Shown here: positions 12,532 to 20,108 of the stretch, piece after piece
Layout of the letters: every line of letters begins with the position of its first letter
Position numbering within the stretch: the first letter of the stretch is position 1
From: an uncultured Alphaproteobacteria bacterium
GTDB taxonomy: Bacteria; Pseudomonadota; Alphaproteobacteria; Geminicoccales; Geminicoccaceae
Assembly (NCBI GenBank): GCA_902826935.1
Contig: CADEGR010000017.1
Span: forward strand, 1 to 54,776
Direction: 5' to 3'
DNA: 54,776 nt
Program-made: the position numbers and the translations under genes
The notes under the pieces: generated by a model
Told to the model about the DNA's origin: nothing
Database searches by the model: none
Seen by the model: the letters and a program-made list of their open reading frames with translations, nothing else

Positions 12532-13185
12532 TCAGGCGGTGGTGTCGAGGCGCTGGCCAACCTGGCCGGCAGCATCGCCGGCGCCAGGCTGCGCCGCGGC
12601 CGCGGGCCGCTTGGCGACGCCGACCATCGCCGGGCGCAGCAGGCGATCCGCGATCACATAGCCCGGCTGCAACACTTGGGCAATCGTCCCGGCGGGCTGC
12701 TGGTCAGTCTCGGCCTCGAACATCGCCTGATGCAGGTTGTGGTCGAACTTGTCGCCGAGCGCGGGCCGGACCTGCTTGACGTTGAAGCGCTCGAGGCAGC
12801 TGGCGAGCGTGCGCTCGGTCAGCTCCACGCCGTCGATCAGGACCTTGACCGGATCGTTGTCGCCGCGCGCCTCGGGCGGCACGCTGGCGAGTGCCCGCTG
12901 CAGGTTGTCGCTGACCTCGAGCAGCTCGCGGGCAAAGCTGGTGATCGCGTATTTGCGCGCATCCTCGACATCGCGGCTGGCGCGGCGGCGCAGGTTCTCG
13001 GTCTCGGCCAGCGCCCTGAGCAGCCGGTCCTTGACCTCGGCCAGCTCGCTCTCGAGCTCCTGGGTGCGCGGATCCAAGGCTTCGGCGGCCTCGGCCGCGC
13101 CGTCCTGCTCGGGCTGGTAGTCCTCGGCGTCGACGGTCAGGTCCTCCGGCAGCTCGCTCGATTCGTTCCGTTTGCTGTCGCTCAT
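12532..13185 (-). CDS. grpE: Nucleotide exchange factor GrpE
   Basis: Cochaperone that releases ADP from DnaK. The 217-residue product has an acidic disordered N-terminus, a long coiled coil around residues 38-95 (ELESELAEVKDRLLRALAE), then the beta domain with KFDHNLHQAMFE and QPGYVIADRLLRPAMVGVA. A low-complexity Ala/Gly tail follows. Its ATG overlaps the hrcA stop (ATGA), so the pair is translationally coupled. dnaK and dnaJ are not in the window. Confidence 0.96.
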   Translation of the reverse strand: MSDSKRNESSELPEDLTVDAEDYQPEQDGAAEAAEALDPRTQELESELAEVKDRLLRALAETENLRRRASRDVEDARKYAITSFARELLEVSDNLQRALASVPPEARGDNDPVKVLIDGVELTERTLASCLERFNVKQVRPALGDKFDHNLHQAMFEAETDQQPAGTIAQVLQPGYVIADRLLRPAMVGVAKRPAAAAQPGAGDAAGQVGQRLDTTA

Positions 13186-14264
13186 CGGCTCAACTCTTTA
13201 TTGGCATGGCCCAAAAGGCGGGAGACCACCCGGGCGGTGTAGTCGACCATGGGGATGATGCGGGCGTAGTTCATGCGGGTCGGGCCGATCACGCCGATGG
13301 CACCGACCACGCGCGCGCCGGGCGCGCTACCCTCGCCGCTGGCCGTAAAAGGCGCGACCACCATGGAGCAACCGCTCATGGCGAACAACTGGTTTTCGGC
13401 GCCGATGAAGATCTGCACGCCCTGCGCCGCCTGCACCACCTCGATCAACCGCAAAAGTGTCCGCTTGGCCTCCAACACCTCAAACAGGCCGCGGATCCGC
13501 TCGAGATCGGCAAGATTGGCGACGTCGTCCAGGAGATGGGCCTGGCCGCGCACGATCAGCACCCCGTCCTCGCGGTCGAGATCGCCGGCCATGGTCGCGA
13601 TTCCGGCCTGGACCACCTTGCTGGTCAGGCTGTTCAGCTCGGTGCGCTGGGCCGAGATCTCCTGCTCGATGATCTCCTTGGCCTCGGGCAGCGAGCGCCC
13701 GGTCAGGCGCGCGGTCAGATAGTTGCTGGCCTCGGTCAGGGACGACAGATCGACGCCCATGGGCAGGTCGATCACCCGATTCTCGACCAGGCCATTGTCG
13801 GCGACCATGACCACCATGGCGCGGCCCGGGCTCAGCGCCAGGAACTCGACCTGCTTGAACGGCCGCTCGGTCTTGGGCGCCAGGACCAGCCCGGCATAGC
13901 GCGACAGGTTGGACAGGGCCCCGCCAGCCTCGCCCAGGACCTCCTCGACCCGCCGGCCGACGCCGGCGCATTGGCTGTCGATCTTGGCGCGATCGTCCTC
14001 GGACAGGTTGCCGGTTTCGAGCAGGCCGTCGACATAGAGGCGCAAGCCCAGCTCGGTCGGCACCCGGCCGGCCGAGGTATGGGGCGCATAGAGCAGGCCC
14101 GCATCCTCCAGATCGGCCATGACGTTGCGGATCGTGGCCGGCGAGAGATGCTGGCCGGGCCGGCGCGCGATCGTGCGCGAGCCGATCGGCTCGCCGCTCT
14201 CGACATAGGCGTCGACGATCTGGCGGAAGATCTGCTTGGAGCGCTCGCTGATCTCGGTGATCAT
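13182..14264 (-). CDS. hrcA: Heat-inducible transcription repressor HrcA
   Basis: DNA-binding repressor of heat-shock genes through the CIRCE operator, dependent on GroEL. The 360-residue product starts with a winged-helix domain (RSKQIFRQIVDAYVESGEPI, then SPATIRNVMADLEDAGLL) and ends with the HrcA signature ARVVGAIGVIGPTRMNYARIIPMVDYTA. Length is typical. No CIRCE element stands upstream; a good sigma-70-type promoter lies at 14375-14403. Confidence 0.96.
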   Translation of the reverse strand: MITEISERSKQIFRQIVDAYVESGEPIGSRTIARRPGQHLSPATIRNVMADLEDAGLLYAPHTSAGRVPTELGLRLYVDGLLETGNLSEDDRAKIDSQCAGVGRRVEEVLGEAGGALSNLSRYAGLVLAPKTERPFKQVEFLALSPGRAMVVMVADNGLVENRVIDLPMGVDLSSLTEASNYLTARLTGRSLPEAKEIIEQEISAQRTELNSLTSKVVQAGIATMAGDLDREDGVLIVRGQAHLLDDVANLADLERIRGLFEVLEAKRTLLRLIEVVQAAQGVQIFIGAENQLFAMSGCSMVVAPFTASGEGSAPGARVVGAIGVIGPTRMNYARIIPMVDYTARVVSRLLGHANKELSR

Positions 14265-14374
14265 GCCCGACTAGGCCCGCTCGGACCCCTTGCCCCCGGC
14301 GGCAAGCGGCAACAGGACGCGGCCTTTGCGGCCGCGGTTGGACCGCAGGTCGGCTGGCCCGACGTCACCGGCCC

Positions 14375-14403
14375 TATGTAAGAAGCGTCCAGGCGAGCGT
14401 CAA
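14375..14403 (-). promoter_or_regulatory. Sigma-70-type promoter of hrcA-grpE
   Basis: On the minus strand TTGACG (14403-14398) and TACATA (14380-14375) are separated by exactly 17 bases. The expected transcription start is about 105 bases before the hrcA ATG. No CIRCE inverted repeat overlaps it, so HrcA autoregulation is not evident from sequence. Confidence 0.6.
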
Positions 14404-14411
14404 CACGAGCA

Positions 14412-14445
14412 AACGCCCCGCACCGCGGGTTGCGGTCGGGGCGTT
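14412..14445 (-). terminator. Hairpin terminator after the phasin gene
   Basis: Arms AACGCCCCG (14412-14420) and CGGGGCGTT (14437-14445) are perfectly complementary, with an inner ACCGC/GCGGT pair extending the stem. On the minus strand the hairpin is followed by a short T-rich run (TTTG). It sits 60-95 bases after the phasin stop and just upstream of the hrcA promoter. Confidence 0.6.
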
Positions 14446-14505
14446 CGAGGCGGTGTCTGGCGCCAGGCCGGGAGCTGCGGCTCCCGGCCGACGGGCAGCG
14501 GCCAA

Positions 14506-14904
14506 TTAGGCCACCTTGCCCCAGCTCTTCAGATCGTCGATGTTGGCCATCATCGCCTTGGTCAACACCGCGGTCGCCTCGCTCTGCGCCTTCATGGTGA
14601 TCTCGGCCAGCTCGCGCGCATTGGCGACGGCGGTCTCGTAGACCGACTTCACCTTGGCGACCTGGTCGGCCGGCTTGAACTCGGTCGGCTTGAAGCTCGA
14701 CGCGTCCTGGGCGGCGGCCATCCACTGGTCAACCGAGGACTGCAGGATCTCGCTCTGCCGCTGCGCGATCGCCTTGGCGCCATCGACCACGATCTGGCCG
14801 GCGCTCGCCAGCGCGTCGATGTTGCGCTGCTGCACGGTGATGATCTTGTCGGCGTTGAAATCGGGCATCGGCACACCCTTGGGCATTGCGGTCTTGGCGG
14901 TCAT
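14506..14904 (-). CDS. Phasin family protein
   Basis: Small amphipathic protein that coats polyhydroxyalkanoate granules. The 132-residue helical product has the phasin pattern FNADKIITVQQRNIDALASA near residue 16 and a central helix repeating QSEILQSSVDQWMAAAQD. Length and lack of cysteine fit the Phasin_2 family. AGGAG stands six bases before the ATG. Monocistronic: own promoter (14945-14973) and own terminator (14412-14445). No pha synthase or depolymerase gene lies in the window. Confidence 0.88.
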   Translation of the reverse strand: MTAKTAMPKGVPMPDFNADKIITVQQRNIDALASAGQIVVDGAKAIAQRQSEILQSSVDQWMAAAQDASSFKPTEFKPADQVAKVKSVYETAVANARELAEITMKAQSEATAVLTKAMMANIDDLKSWGKVA

Positions 14905-14926
14905 CTGAGTCTCCTAGCGGGCTATG

Positions 14927-14939
14927 TTGCACTGCACAA
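14927..14939 (-). promoter_or_regulatory. Candidate PhaR-type operator at the phasin start site
   Basis: Minus strand TTGTGC-AG-TGCAA lies just downstream of the phasin -10 box, around the expected transcription start. It resembles the TGC/GCA-rich sites bound by PhaR repressors in PHA-storing alphaproteobacteria (recalled, not searched). A second TTGTGCNNTGCA copy stands on the opposite strand at 14982-14993. Confidence 0.4.
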
Positions 14940-14944
14940 TACGG

Positions 14945-14973
14945 CATATAGCGAGGCGGCTCGGGCGATTCAA
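14945..14973 (-). promoter_or_regulatory. Sigma-70-type promoter of the phasin gene
   Basis: Minus strand TTGAAT (14973-14968), 17 bases, TATATG (14950-14945). The predicted start falls at the edge of the TTGTGC-AG-TGCAA motif, giving a leader of about 30-35 bases. Confidence 0.55.
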
Positions 14974-14981
14974 GTCCAAAT

Positions 14982-15010
14982 TTGTGCGCTGCAGCATATT
15001 TCCTTAAAAT
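14982..15010 (+). promoter_or_regulatory. Promoter of the diguanylate cyclase gene with embedded PhaR-like motif
   Basis: Plus strand TTGTGC (14982-14987), 17 bases, TAAAAT (15005-15010). The -35 box is itself the first half of TTGTGC-GC-TGCA (14982-14993), the same motif found at the phasin start. The predicted start is about 15017, at the first base of a perfect dyad, TTGTCC-CGCC-GGACAA (15017-15032). Confidence 0.45.
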
Positions 15011-15016
15011 TAACGA

Positions 15017-15032
15017 TTGTCCCGCCGGACAA
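15017..15032. promoter_or_regulatory. Perfect dyad TTGTCC-N4-GGACAA at the predicted start site
   Basis: Six-base perfect arms around CGCC. Its position at the predicted +1 of the diguanylate cyclase transcript would suit a repressor site or a 5'-end RNA hairpin. No regulator is identified. Confidence 0.3.
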
Positions 15033-15100
15033 AACCTGTACGCTTTTATGCCTATGAAGCGAATCACCTATGGCGATCGCCTGGTGATAAGGAGGACGCC

Positions 15101-16615
15101 TTGGCGCGTCAGGGATCCAGCCTCGCGGAAACCGCGCTGCTGCGGGCACTTTATGAGCGCCTGCCCATCGTGCTGTGCATCAACGCCACGGTCGGCCTCG
15201 GCACAGTCCTGGTGTTCGGCAGCCTGGGCTCCCGCCGGGCCGCCCTGCTCTGGGGCGGCGGCCTGCTCCTGGCCCTGCTCCTGCGCTGCGCCGACTGGCT
15301 CTGGTTCCGCCGCCTCGACGGCGCCGGCAGCTTCGACCGCTGGCGCTGGCGCTACACCCTAGGTGCTGGCATCACCGGGCTGGCCTGGGGCGCTGCCGGC
15401 ATGGTGTTCCACAGCGTCGGCGGGATCGAGGCGCAAGTCTTTCTGCCGTTCGTCCTGGCCGGGATGGTGGGCGGCTCGCTGACCGTCCTGACCGGCTGCA
15501 TGTCGGCCTATATCGCGTTCCTGTTCTGCACGCTGACACCTTACACCCTGGCGCTGGCCTGGTCCGGCGGCCTGACCGCGAGCATCATGGTGGCGCTCCT
15601 GGTCTTCTACATGATCAGCCTGACCCTCCTGGCCCGCCAGCTGAACCGGACCTTGCAGGCCTCGGTCACCCTGGCGGCCGAGAACGAGACGCTGATCGGC
15701 GCGCTCCAGGCCAAGCAGGATCAGCTGGAAGCGACCTTCGAGCACATCAACCAGGGGGTCGCGGTGTTCGACGCCCATGCCTGCCTGGTCGCCTGGAACC
15801 CGCGCCATGCCGCCCTGCACGGCTATCCGGGCCGCCTGTATCATGAGGGCGTCCATCTGCGCCAATTCCTGGACTACGATCTTTGCCGGACCGATCAGCA
15901 CAATCGCGAGCTGGTGCCGCAGGCGATCGTCGAGCCGCTGGCGCCGGCCCGCTTCGAGCAGCATGGTGCTGCCGACCTGATCCTGTCGGTCGAGCGCAGC
16001 CCGATGCCGGATGGCGGCTTCGTCACGACCTCGACCGACATCACCGAGCACAAGCAGGCCGAGGCCCGGATGCGCCATCTGGCGCAGCACGACGTCCTGA
16101 CCGATCTGCCCAATCGCCTGCTGTTCCAGGATCGCCTGGACCAGGCCATCGCGCGCGCCCGGCGCGGCGGCGACCTGCTGGGCGTGATGCTGATCGATCT
16201 CGACAAGTTCAAGGCGATCAACGACGAGTTCGGCCATGGCATCGGCGATCAGGTCCTGCGGGTCGCCGGCACGCGCTTGATCCAGACGCTGCGGGCGACC
16301 GACACCGTGGCCCGGATCGGCGGCGACGAGTTCGCCCTGATCCTGCCGGATCTGAGCAGCGCCGGTGCGGCCCTGGCGATCGCCCACAAGACGCTTCGCC
16401 AGCTGTCCGCGCCGCTGACCATCGACGGCCGGCAATTGCCGCTGCAAGGCAGCCTCGGCATCGCGCTATTCCCCACCGACGGCCAGTCCATCGCCCAGCT
16501 AATGCAATGCGCCGACATCGCCATGTACCGCGCCAAGCGCGCCGGCGGCGGCGCCAAGCTGCACCGCCATCTGCAGGGCTATCCCGGGCCGGAGGATGAG
16601 GCGCGGGCCAGCTGA
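15101..16615 (+). CDS. Membrane diguanylate cyclase (PAS-GGDEF), TTG start
   Basis: Makes the second messenger c-di-GMP from two GTP. From TTG 15101, five bases after AAGGAGG, the product has 504 residues. About six membrane segments occupy residues 20-185 (MASE-like sensor), a coiled-coil linker and PAS domain follow (about 195-320; FEHINQGVAVFDAHACLVAWN), then the GGDEF domain with RIGGDEFAL near residue 404. The inhibitory I-site RATD stands five residues before GGDEF, so product feedback is expected. The open frame continues upstream to 15017 but lacks a better start. No EAL domain. Divergent from phasin. Confidence 0.92.
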   Translation: MARQGSSLAETALLRALYERLPIVLCINATVGLGTVLVFGSLGSRRAALLWGGGLLLALLLRCADWLWFRRLDGAGSFDRWRWRYTLGAGITGLAWGAAGMVFHSVGGIEAQVFLPFVLAGMVGGSLTVLTGCMSAYIAFLFCTLTPYTLALAWSGGLTASIMVALLVFYMISLTLLARQLNRTLQASVTLAAENETLIGALQAKQDQLEATFEHINQGVAVFDAHACLVAWNPRHAALHGYPGRLYHEGVHLRQFLDYDLCRTDQHNRELVPQAIVEPLAPARFEQHGAADLILSVERSPMPDGGFVTTSTDITEHKQAEARMRHLAQHDVLTDLPNRLLFQDRLDQAIARARRGGDLLGVMLIDLDKFKAINDEFGHGIGDQVLRVAGTRLIQTLRATDTVARIGGDEFALILPDLSSAGAALAIAHKTLRQLSAPLTIDGRQLPLQGSLGIALFPTDGQSIAQLMQCADIAMYRAKRAGGGAKLHRHLQGYPGPEDEARAS

Positions 16616-16631
16616 GCCGCGGGGGCTTGGC

Positions 16632-17828
16632 TTATTCGGCCGGGGCTACCGCCGCGATGGGCTGGGTCTGCCGGTACAGCCAGACCAGGCCCGCCAGCAG
16701 GAGCAGCACTGGCAGCACGAAGCCCAGATTGACCACCTGCCAGCCGACCAGCTGGTCGAGCAGGCCGGACAGCATCGAGCCCGAGGCCGCGGTCGCGAAC
16801 ACCGTGAGATCGTTCAGGCCCTGGACCTTGGCTTTCTCGGCCGGCCGGTAGGTCGTGGCCAGGAGGTCGGTGGCGCCGACGAACAGGCAGTTCCAGCCGA
16901 CGCCCAGGAGGCACAGGCCGAGCCAGAACTGGACCAGCTCGACGCCGGACAGATGGACCCCGAGGGTCGCCAGGATCAGGGCGCAGCCGACCATCATCAC
17001 CGGCAGCCGGCCGAACTTGCCGATCAGCCGGCCGGTCACGAAGCTGGGCGCGAACATGCCCAGCACATGCCATTGGATGACCAAGGCGGTGTCGGCGAAG
17101 CTCAGGCCGCAGACCGCCATGGCGAGCGGCGTGGCGGTCATCAGCAGCACCATGATGCCTTGCGCCAAGGCCCCCGCGGCCAGCGCCACCTTGAACTGCG
17201 GCTGGCGCCAGATCAGGCGCAGCGGCCGGCCGCCGCCGGCCTGCGCGGCCACCGGCGTTCCCGGCAGGCGCAGCAGCGCCAGCACCAGCATGGTCGCCGC
17301 CGAGATGCCGGCGATGGCGAGGAAGCAGCCGGCGAACAGGATCGGCGCGAACAGCGTGTTGCTGAGCTTGGCCAGCTCCGGCCCCGCCAGGGCGGCGACC
17401 ACGCCGCCGGCCATGACATAGGCGATCGCGCGCGGCCGGTAGCCCTCGTCCGCGGCATCGGCGGCGGCGAAGCGGTAGTACATGGCGCTCGCCATGAACA
17501 GGCCGTAGCTGACGCTGGCCAGGCAGAACAGGCCGAAAGCGTCGTTCAGGATCGCCCAGCAGCCGAGCAGGCCGCCGGCCACGCCAGCGGCGGCGCCCAG
17601 CAGAAAGACCACGCGCCGGCCAAAGCGGCGCATCAGCAAGGAGACCGGCAGGGTCGTCAGCATGATCACGACGAACTGCAGGGCATAGGGGAGGGTCGCG
17701 AGGCCGGGCGGCGCCAGCTCCTGGCCGGCCAAGGCGGAGGCGGTGACGACCACGGTGGTCGCGGTCGTGAACAGTGCCTGGCTGGTCGCCAGGAGCCAGA
17801 CATTGCGCCGGCGCACGCTCGGGTCCAT
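16632..17828 (-). CDS. Major facilitator superfamily transporter
   Basis: A 398-residue integral membrane protein with 12 predicted helices in two halves. The loop LLMRRFGRRVVF after helix 2 and LIGKFGRLPVM in the second half are the MFS A-motif type sequences. A GGGRPLR cytoplasmic loop separates the halves near residue 200. Substrate unknown; the sequence looks like the YnfM/YbjJ-like group of uncharacterised exporters. Convergent with the diguanylate cyclase gene, 16 bases between stops, and no operon partner. Confidence 0.85.
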   Translation of the reverse strand: MDPSVRRRNVWLLATSQALFTTATTVVVTASALAGQELAPPGLATLPYALQFVVIMLTTLPVSLLMRRFGRRVVFLLGAAAGVAGGLLGCWAILNDAFGLFCLASVSYGLFMASAMYYRFAAADAADEGYRPRAIAYVMAGGVVAALAGPELAKLSNTLFAPILFAGCFLAIAGISAATMLVLALLRLPGTPVAAQAGGGRPLRLIWRQPQFKVALAAGALAQGIMVLLMTATPLAMAVCGLSFADTALVIQWHVLGMFAPSFVTGRLIGKFGRLPVMMVGCALILATLGVHLSGVELVQFWLGLCLLGVGWNCLFVGATDLLATTYRPAEKAKVQGLNDLTVFATAASGSMLSGLLDQLVGWQVVNLGFVLPVLLLLAGLVWLYRQTQPIAAVAPAE

Positions 17829-17875
17829 CGCTCAGCATTAACCCGCGCCGGCCCGCTTGCCCAGCCGCCGCAGGC

Positions 17876-17904
17876 TTGACCTTTGCCGGCCGCCGGCCTA
17901 GTTA
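17876..17904 (+). promoter_or_regulatory. Sigma-70-type promoter of rpmB
   Basis: TTGACC (17876-17881), 17 bases, TAGTTA (17899-17904), about 60 bases before the rpmB ATG. The spacer is extremely G+C-rich. Confidence 0.55.
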
Positions 17905-17964
17905 AGCGCCTTGGCCAGGCCGGGAGCGTGACGCCCGGCGGTTTCGTTGCGGGGATTTTCCATC

Positions 17965-18270
17965 ATGGCTCGACGTTGCGCCCTCAGCGGCAAAGGCGTG
18001 CTTGTTGGCAACAATGTCAGCCACGCCAACAACAAGACCAAGCGGCGCTTCCTGCCCAATCTGCGGCCGCAGCGGCTGTACAGCGAGGCGCTCGGCGAGA
18101 GCGTCCGGCTGCGCATCTCGAACCACGCCTTGCGGACCGTCGAGATCCGCGGCGGCCTCGACAACTTTCTGCTGGATGAGCGCGATGCCGGGCTGACCGG
18201 GCCGCTGCGCCGGCTGAAGCGGCGGATCGAGGCGGTGCGCGGTGGCGCCTCGGCGGCCGCGGCCGAGTAA
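17965..18270 (+). CDS. rpmB: 50S ribosomal protein L28
   Basis: Large-subunit ribosomal protein. The 101-residue basic product starts [11 protein letters not shown] and has the L28 features [20 protein letters not shown] and [20 protein letters not shown]. Length matches alphaproteobacterial L28 with its alanine-rich tail. GGGGA stands about nine bases before the ATG. Single gene with its own promoter; its stop is nine bases from the convergent phytase-like gene. Confidence 0.97.
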   Translation: MARRCALSGKGVLVGNNVSHANNKTKRRFLPNLRPQRLYSEALGESVRLRISNHALRTVEIRGGLDNFLLDERDAGLTGPLRRLKRRIEAVRGGASAAAAE

Positions 18271-18279
18271 GCGGCGGGC

Positions 18280-19227
18280 TCAAGCCGGCGGCGGCGCTGG
18301 CAGCAGCAGCTCCAGGAGGAGCGTGCGCAGGCCGGCGTTGAAGTTGTCGTCCGACAGCAGGTACAGCAGGGTCCCGCCATCGGCTTGCGGGACGGCCGCG
18401 ATCGCCTCGAAGTTCTCGCCCAGCTCGTCGAACCGGAAGCGGGCCAGCTCGCTGCCTTCGAGCGGCATGGTAGCGGTTAGCGCCGTCTCCGGCAGGCGCA
18501 CGAGCCGGGTCTGCAGGCCGCCCAGCCAGGACACCCGCCGCTCCACGACATAGATCTGCTCGCCCAGGCGATCGGCGCCGGTCGGCGCGAAGCCGGCCGC
18601 CGGCCGATAGGCGAGCGGGCGGACGGCGGTTGGCGCGATCTGCCAGGCGGCCACGCCATCGGCGACCGTGACCCGCTCCGAGAGCGCCAGCCAGCTGCCA
18701 TCCGACAGGCCGGCCAGCGCCTCGATGCCGTGATTATGGGGCTCCTCGAGCCCGGGCGGCCGGGGCAGGGCCACGGCTGGCGCTGCCAGATCGGCCGGCT
18801 GCAGCCGCTCCAGGCGATGCGCGCCTTCATAGGCGACCACCAGACCGTCGGCGCCATCGGGCGCCATGGCTTCGGCGTCGCGGTAGCGGCTGGTGGGGCC
18901 GCCCTGGGCGCGGGGCAGGCGCTGGACCTGCCAAGCGCTCAGCCGCTGCAAGCCGCCGTCAGGATCGCGCTCCAGCTGCGCCCGCCACAGCCAGCCGCGA
19001 TCGCTGACCGCCATGAGCCGTTGCCCGTCCGGGCTTAGCCACAGGCCCGACAGGCCGCCGAAGCGCGGATCGGCCGAGCGCAGCGACCAGCCGGCCTGGT
19101 AGCGCAAGGGCCCGAGCTGGCGCGCGAGGCCAGCCGGCGCGGCGACCGGCTGGGCCTGGACCTGGACGCTGTCGGCCGCTGCGGCTGGCACTCCGGAAGC
19201 GCTCAAGCACAGCAGGGCGAGCAGCAA
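18280..19227 (-). CDS. Phytase-like esterase (PF13449-type), exported
   Basis: A 315-residue protein with a signal peptide (LLALLCLSASGVPAAAA) and a beta-propeller-like body. It carries the pattern of the 'esterase-like activity of phytase' family: FGGLSGLWLSPDG, AVSDRGWL, DAEAMA, HNHGIEALAGLSDGSW, GENFEAIAAV and LLSDDNF. Likely periplasmic; the substrate is not known. The start is a TTG at 19227 with no recognisable ribosome-binding site, lying inside the T tract of the upstream BI-1 terminator. Translation may therefore begin elsewhere or depend on terminator read-through. Confidence 0.78.
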   Translation of the reverse strand: MLLALLCLSASGVPAAAADSVQVQAQPVAAPAGLARQLGPLRYQAGWSLRSADPRFGGLSGLWLSPDGQRLMAVSDRGWLWRAQLERDPDGGLQRLSAWQVQRLPRAQGGPTSRYRDAEAMAPDGADGLVVAYEGAHRLERLQPADLAAPAVALPRPPGLEEPHNHGIEALAGLSDGSWLALSERVTVADGVAAWQIAPTAVRPLAYRPAAGFAPTGADRLGEQIYVVERRVSWLGGLQTRLVRLPETALTATMPLEGSELARFRFDELGENFEAIAAVPQADGGTLLYLLSDDNFNAGLRTLLLELLLPAPPPA

Positions 19228-19257
19228 AAAGCCCGCGGATCCGGGACCCGCGGGCTT
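19226..19257 (-). terminator. Rho-independent terminator after the BI-1 gene
   Basis: Minus strand stem AAGCCCGCGG / CCGCGGGCTT with a nine-base loop, followed by a run of five T. It lies 30-61 bases after the BI-1 stop. The T tract overlaps the putative TTG start of the next gene. Confidence 0.75.
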
Positions 19258-19286
19258 CGCTTGCCGATGGCGCTGCGGCAGCCTGA

Positions 19287-20003
19287 CTACTCGCGGCTGG
19301 TGCCGAACAGCTGCAGCAGGAACATGAACATGTTGATGAAGTCGAGGTACAGCGTCAGGGCCCCCATGATCGCCTTACGCGCCACGACGTCCGAGGCGTC
19401 GAGCTCGTAGTACAGCGCCTTGATGCGCTGGGTGTCGAAGGCGGTCAGGCCGGTGAAGACCAGCACGCCGATGATGCTGAGCGCGAACTGCAGGGCCGGG
19501 CTCTGCAGGAAGATATTGACCAGGCTCGCCAGGATGATGCCGATCAGGCCCATGAACAGGAACGAGCCGAAGCCGGACAGATCCCGCTTGGTGGTGTAGC
19601 CGTACAGGCTCATGGCGCCGAAGGTCGCGGCGGTGATGAAGAACACCCGCGCGATGCTCTCGCCGGTGAACACCAGGAAGATGCTGGCCATGGACAGGCC
19701 CATGACCGCGGCGAACGCCCAGAAGGTCAGCTGGGCGGCACCGACGCTCAGGCGCTGGATGCCGAAGCTCAGCACCATCACGAAGGCGAGCGGGGCGAGC
19801 ATGACCACCCAGCGCAAAGGCGTGCCGAACAGCGGCTGGTAGAGCGCGGGCGTGGCGGCCACGAAATAGGCCACCAGGCCGGTGATGGCCAGGCCGATCC
19901 CCATGTAGTTGAAGACCGACAGCATGTAGCTGCGCAGGCCCTGATCGATCTGCTCGACCGCGACCGACGCTGGCACGGCACGAGGATTGGGACCGAATGC
20001 CAT
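19287..20003 (-). CDS. Bax inhibitor-1 / YccA family membrane protein
   Basis: A 238-residue inner-membrane protein with seven predicted helices, of the TMBIM family that includes E. coli YbhL and YccA, which modulates FtsH. Family landmarks are FDTQRIK before the last helices and the closing GALTLYLDFINMFMFLLQLFG. The N-terminal 20 residues are soluble. A G-rich ribosome-binding region (GGAGGGGGGAA) precedes the ATG and could pair with the adjacent CCCCC. Confidence 0.93.
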   Translation of the reverse strand: MAFGPNPRAVPASVAVEQIDQGLRSYMLSVFNYMGIGLAITGLVAYFVAATPALYQPLFGTPLRWVVMLAPLAFVMVLSFGIQRLSVGAAQLTFWAFAAVMGLSMASIFLVFTGESIARVFFITAATFGAMSLYGYTTKRDLSGFGSFLFMGLIGIILASLVNIFLQSPALQFALSIIGVLVFTGLTAFDTQRIKALYYELDASDVVARKAIMGALTLYLDFINMFMFLLQLFGTSRE

Positions 20004-20076
20004 TGGGGGTTCCCCCCTCCGTCTGACTGTTGGAAACGCTTCACCGCCGGCGGTCAGGCGTCCGGCGCATCGCCAA

Positions 20077-20104
20077 GATATGGGCCGCGGCCGTGGCGAA
20101 TCAA
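20077..20104 (-). promoter_or_regulatory. Possible promoter of the BI-1 gene
   Basis: Minus strand TTGATT (20104-20099), 16 bases, CATATC (20082-20077), about 75 bases before the BI-1 ATG. A moderate match only. Confidence 0.33.
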
Positions 20105-20108
20105 GGCG

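Noticed and set aside
14265-14405. CIRCE operator upstream of hrcA
   Set aside because: No TTAGCACTC-N9-GAGTGCTAA or close variant is present on either strand.
16579-17838. 419-codon minus-strand frame overlapping the MFS gene
   Set aside because: No membrane helices or motifs; it is a frame-shifted shadow of the transporter, which shows a clear 12-helix pattern.
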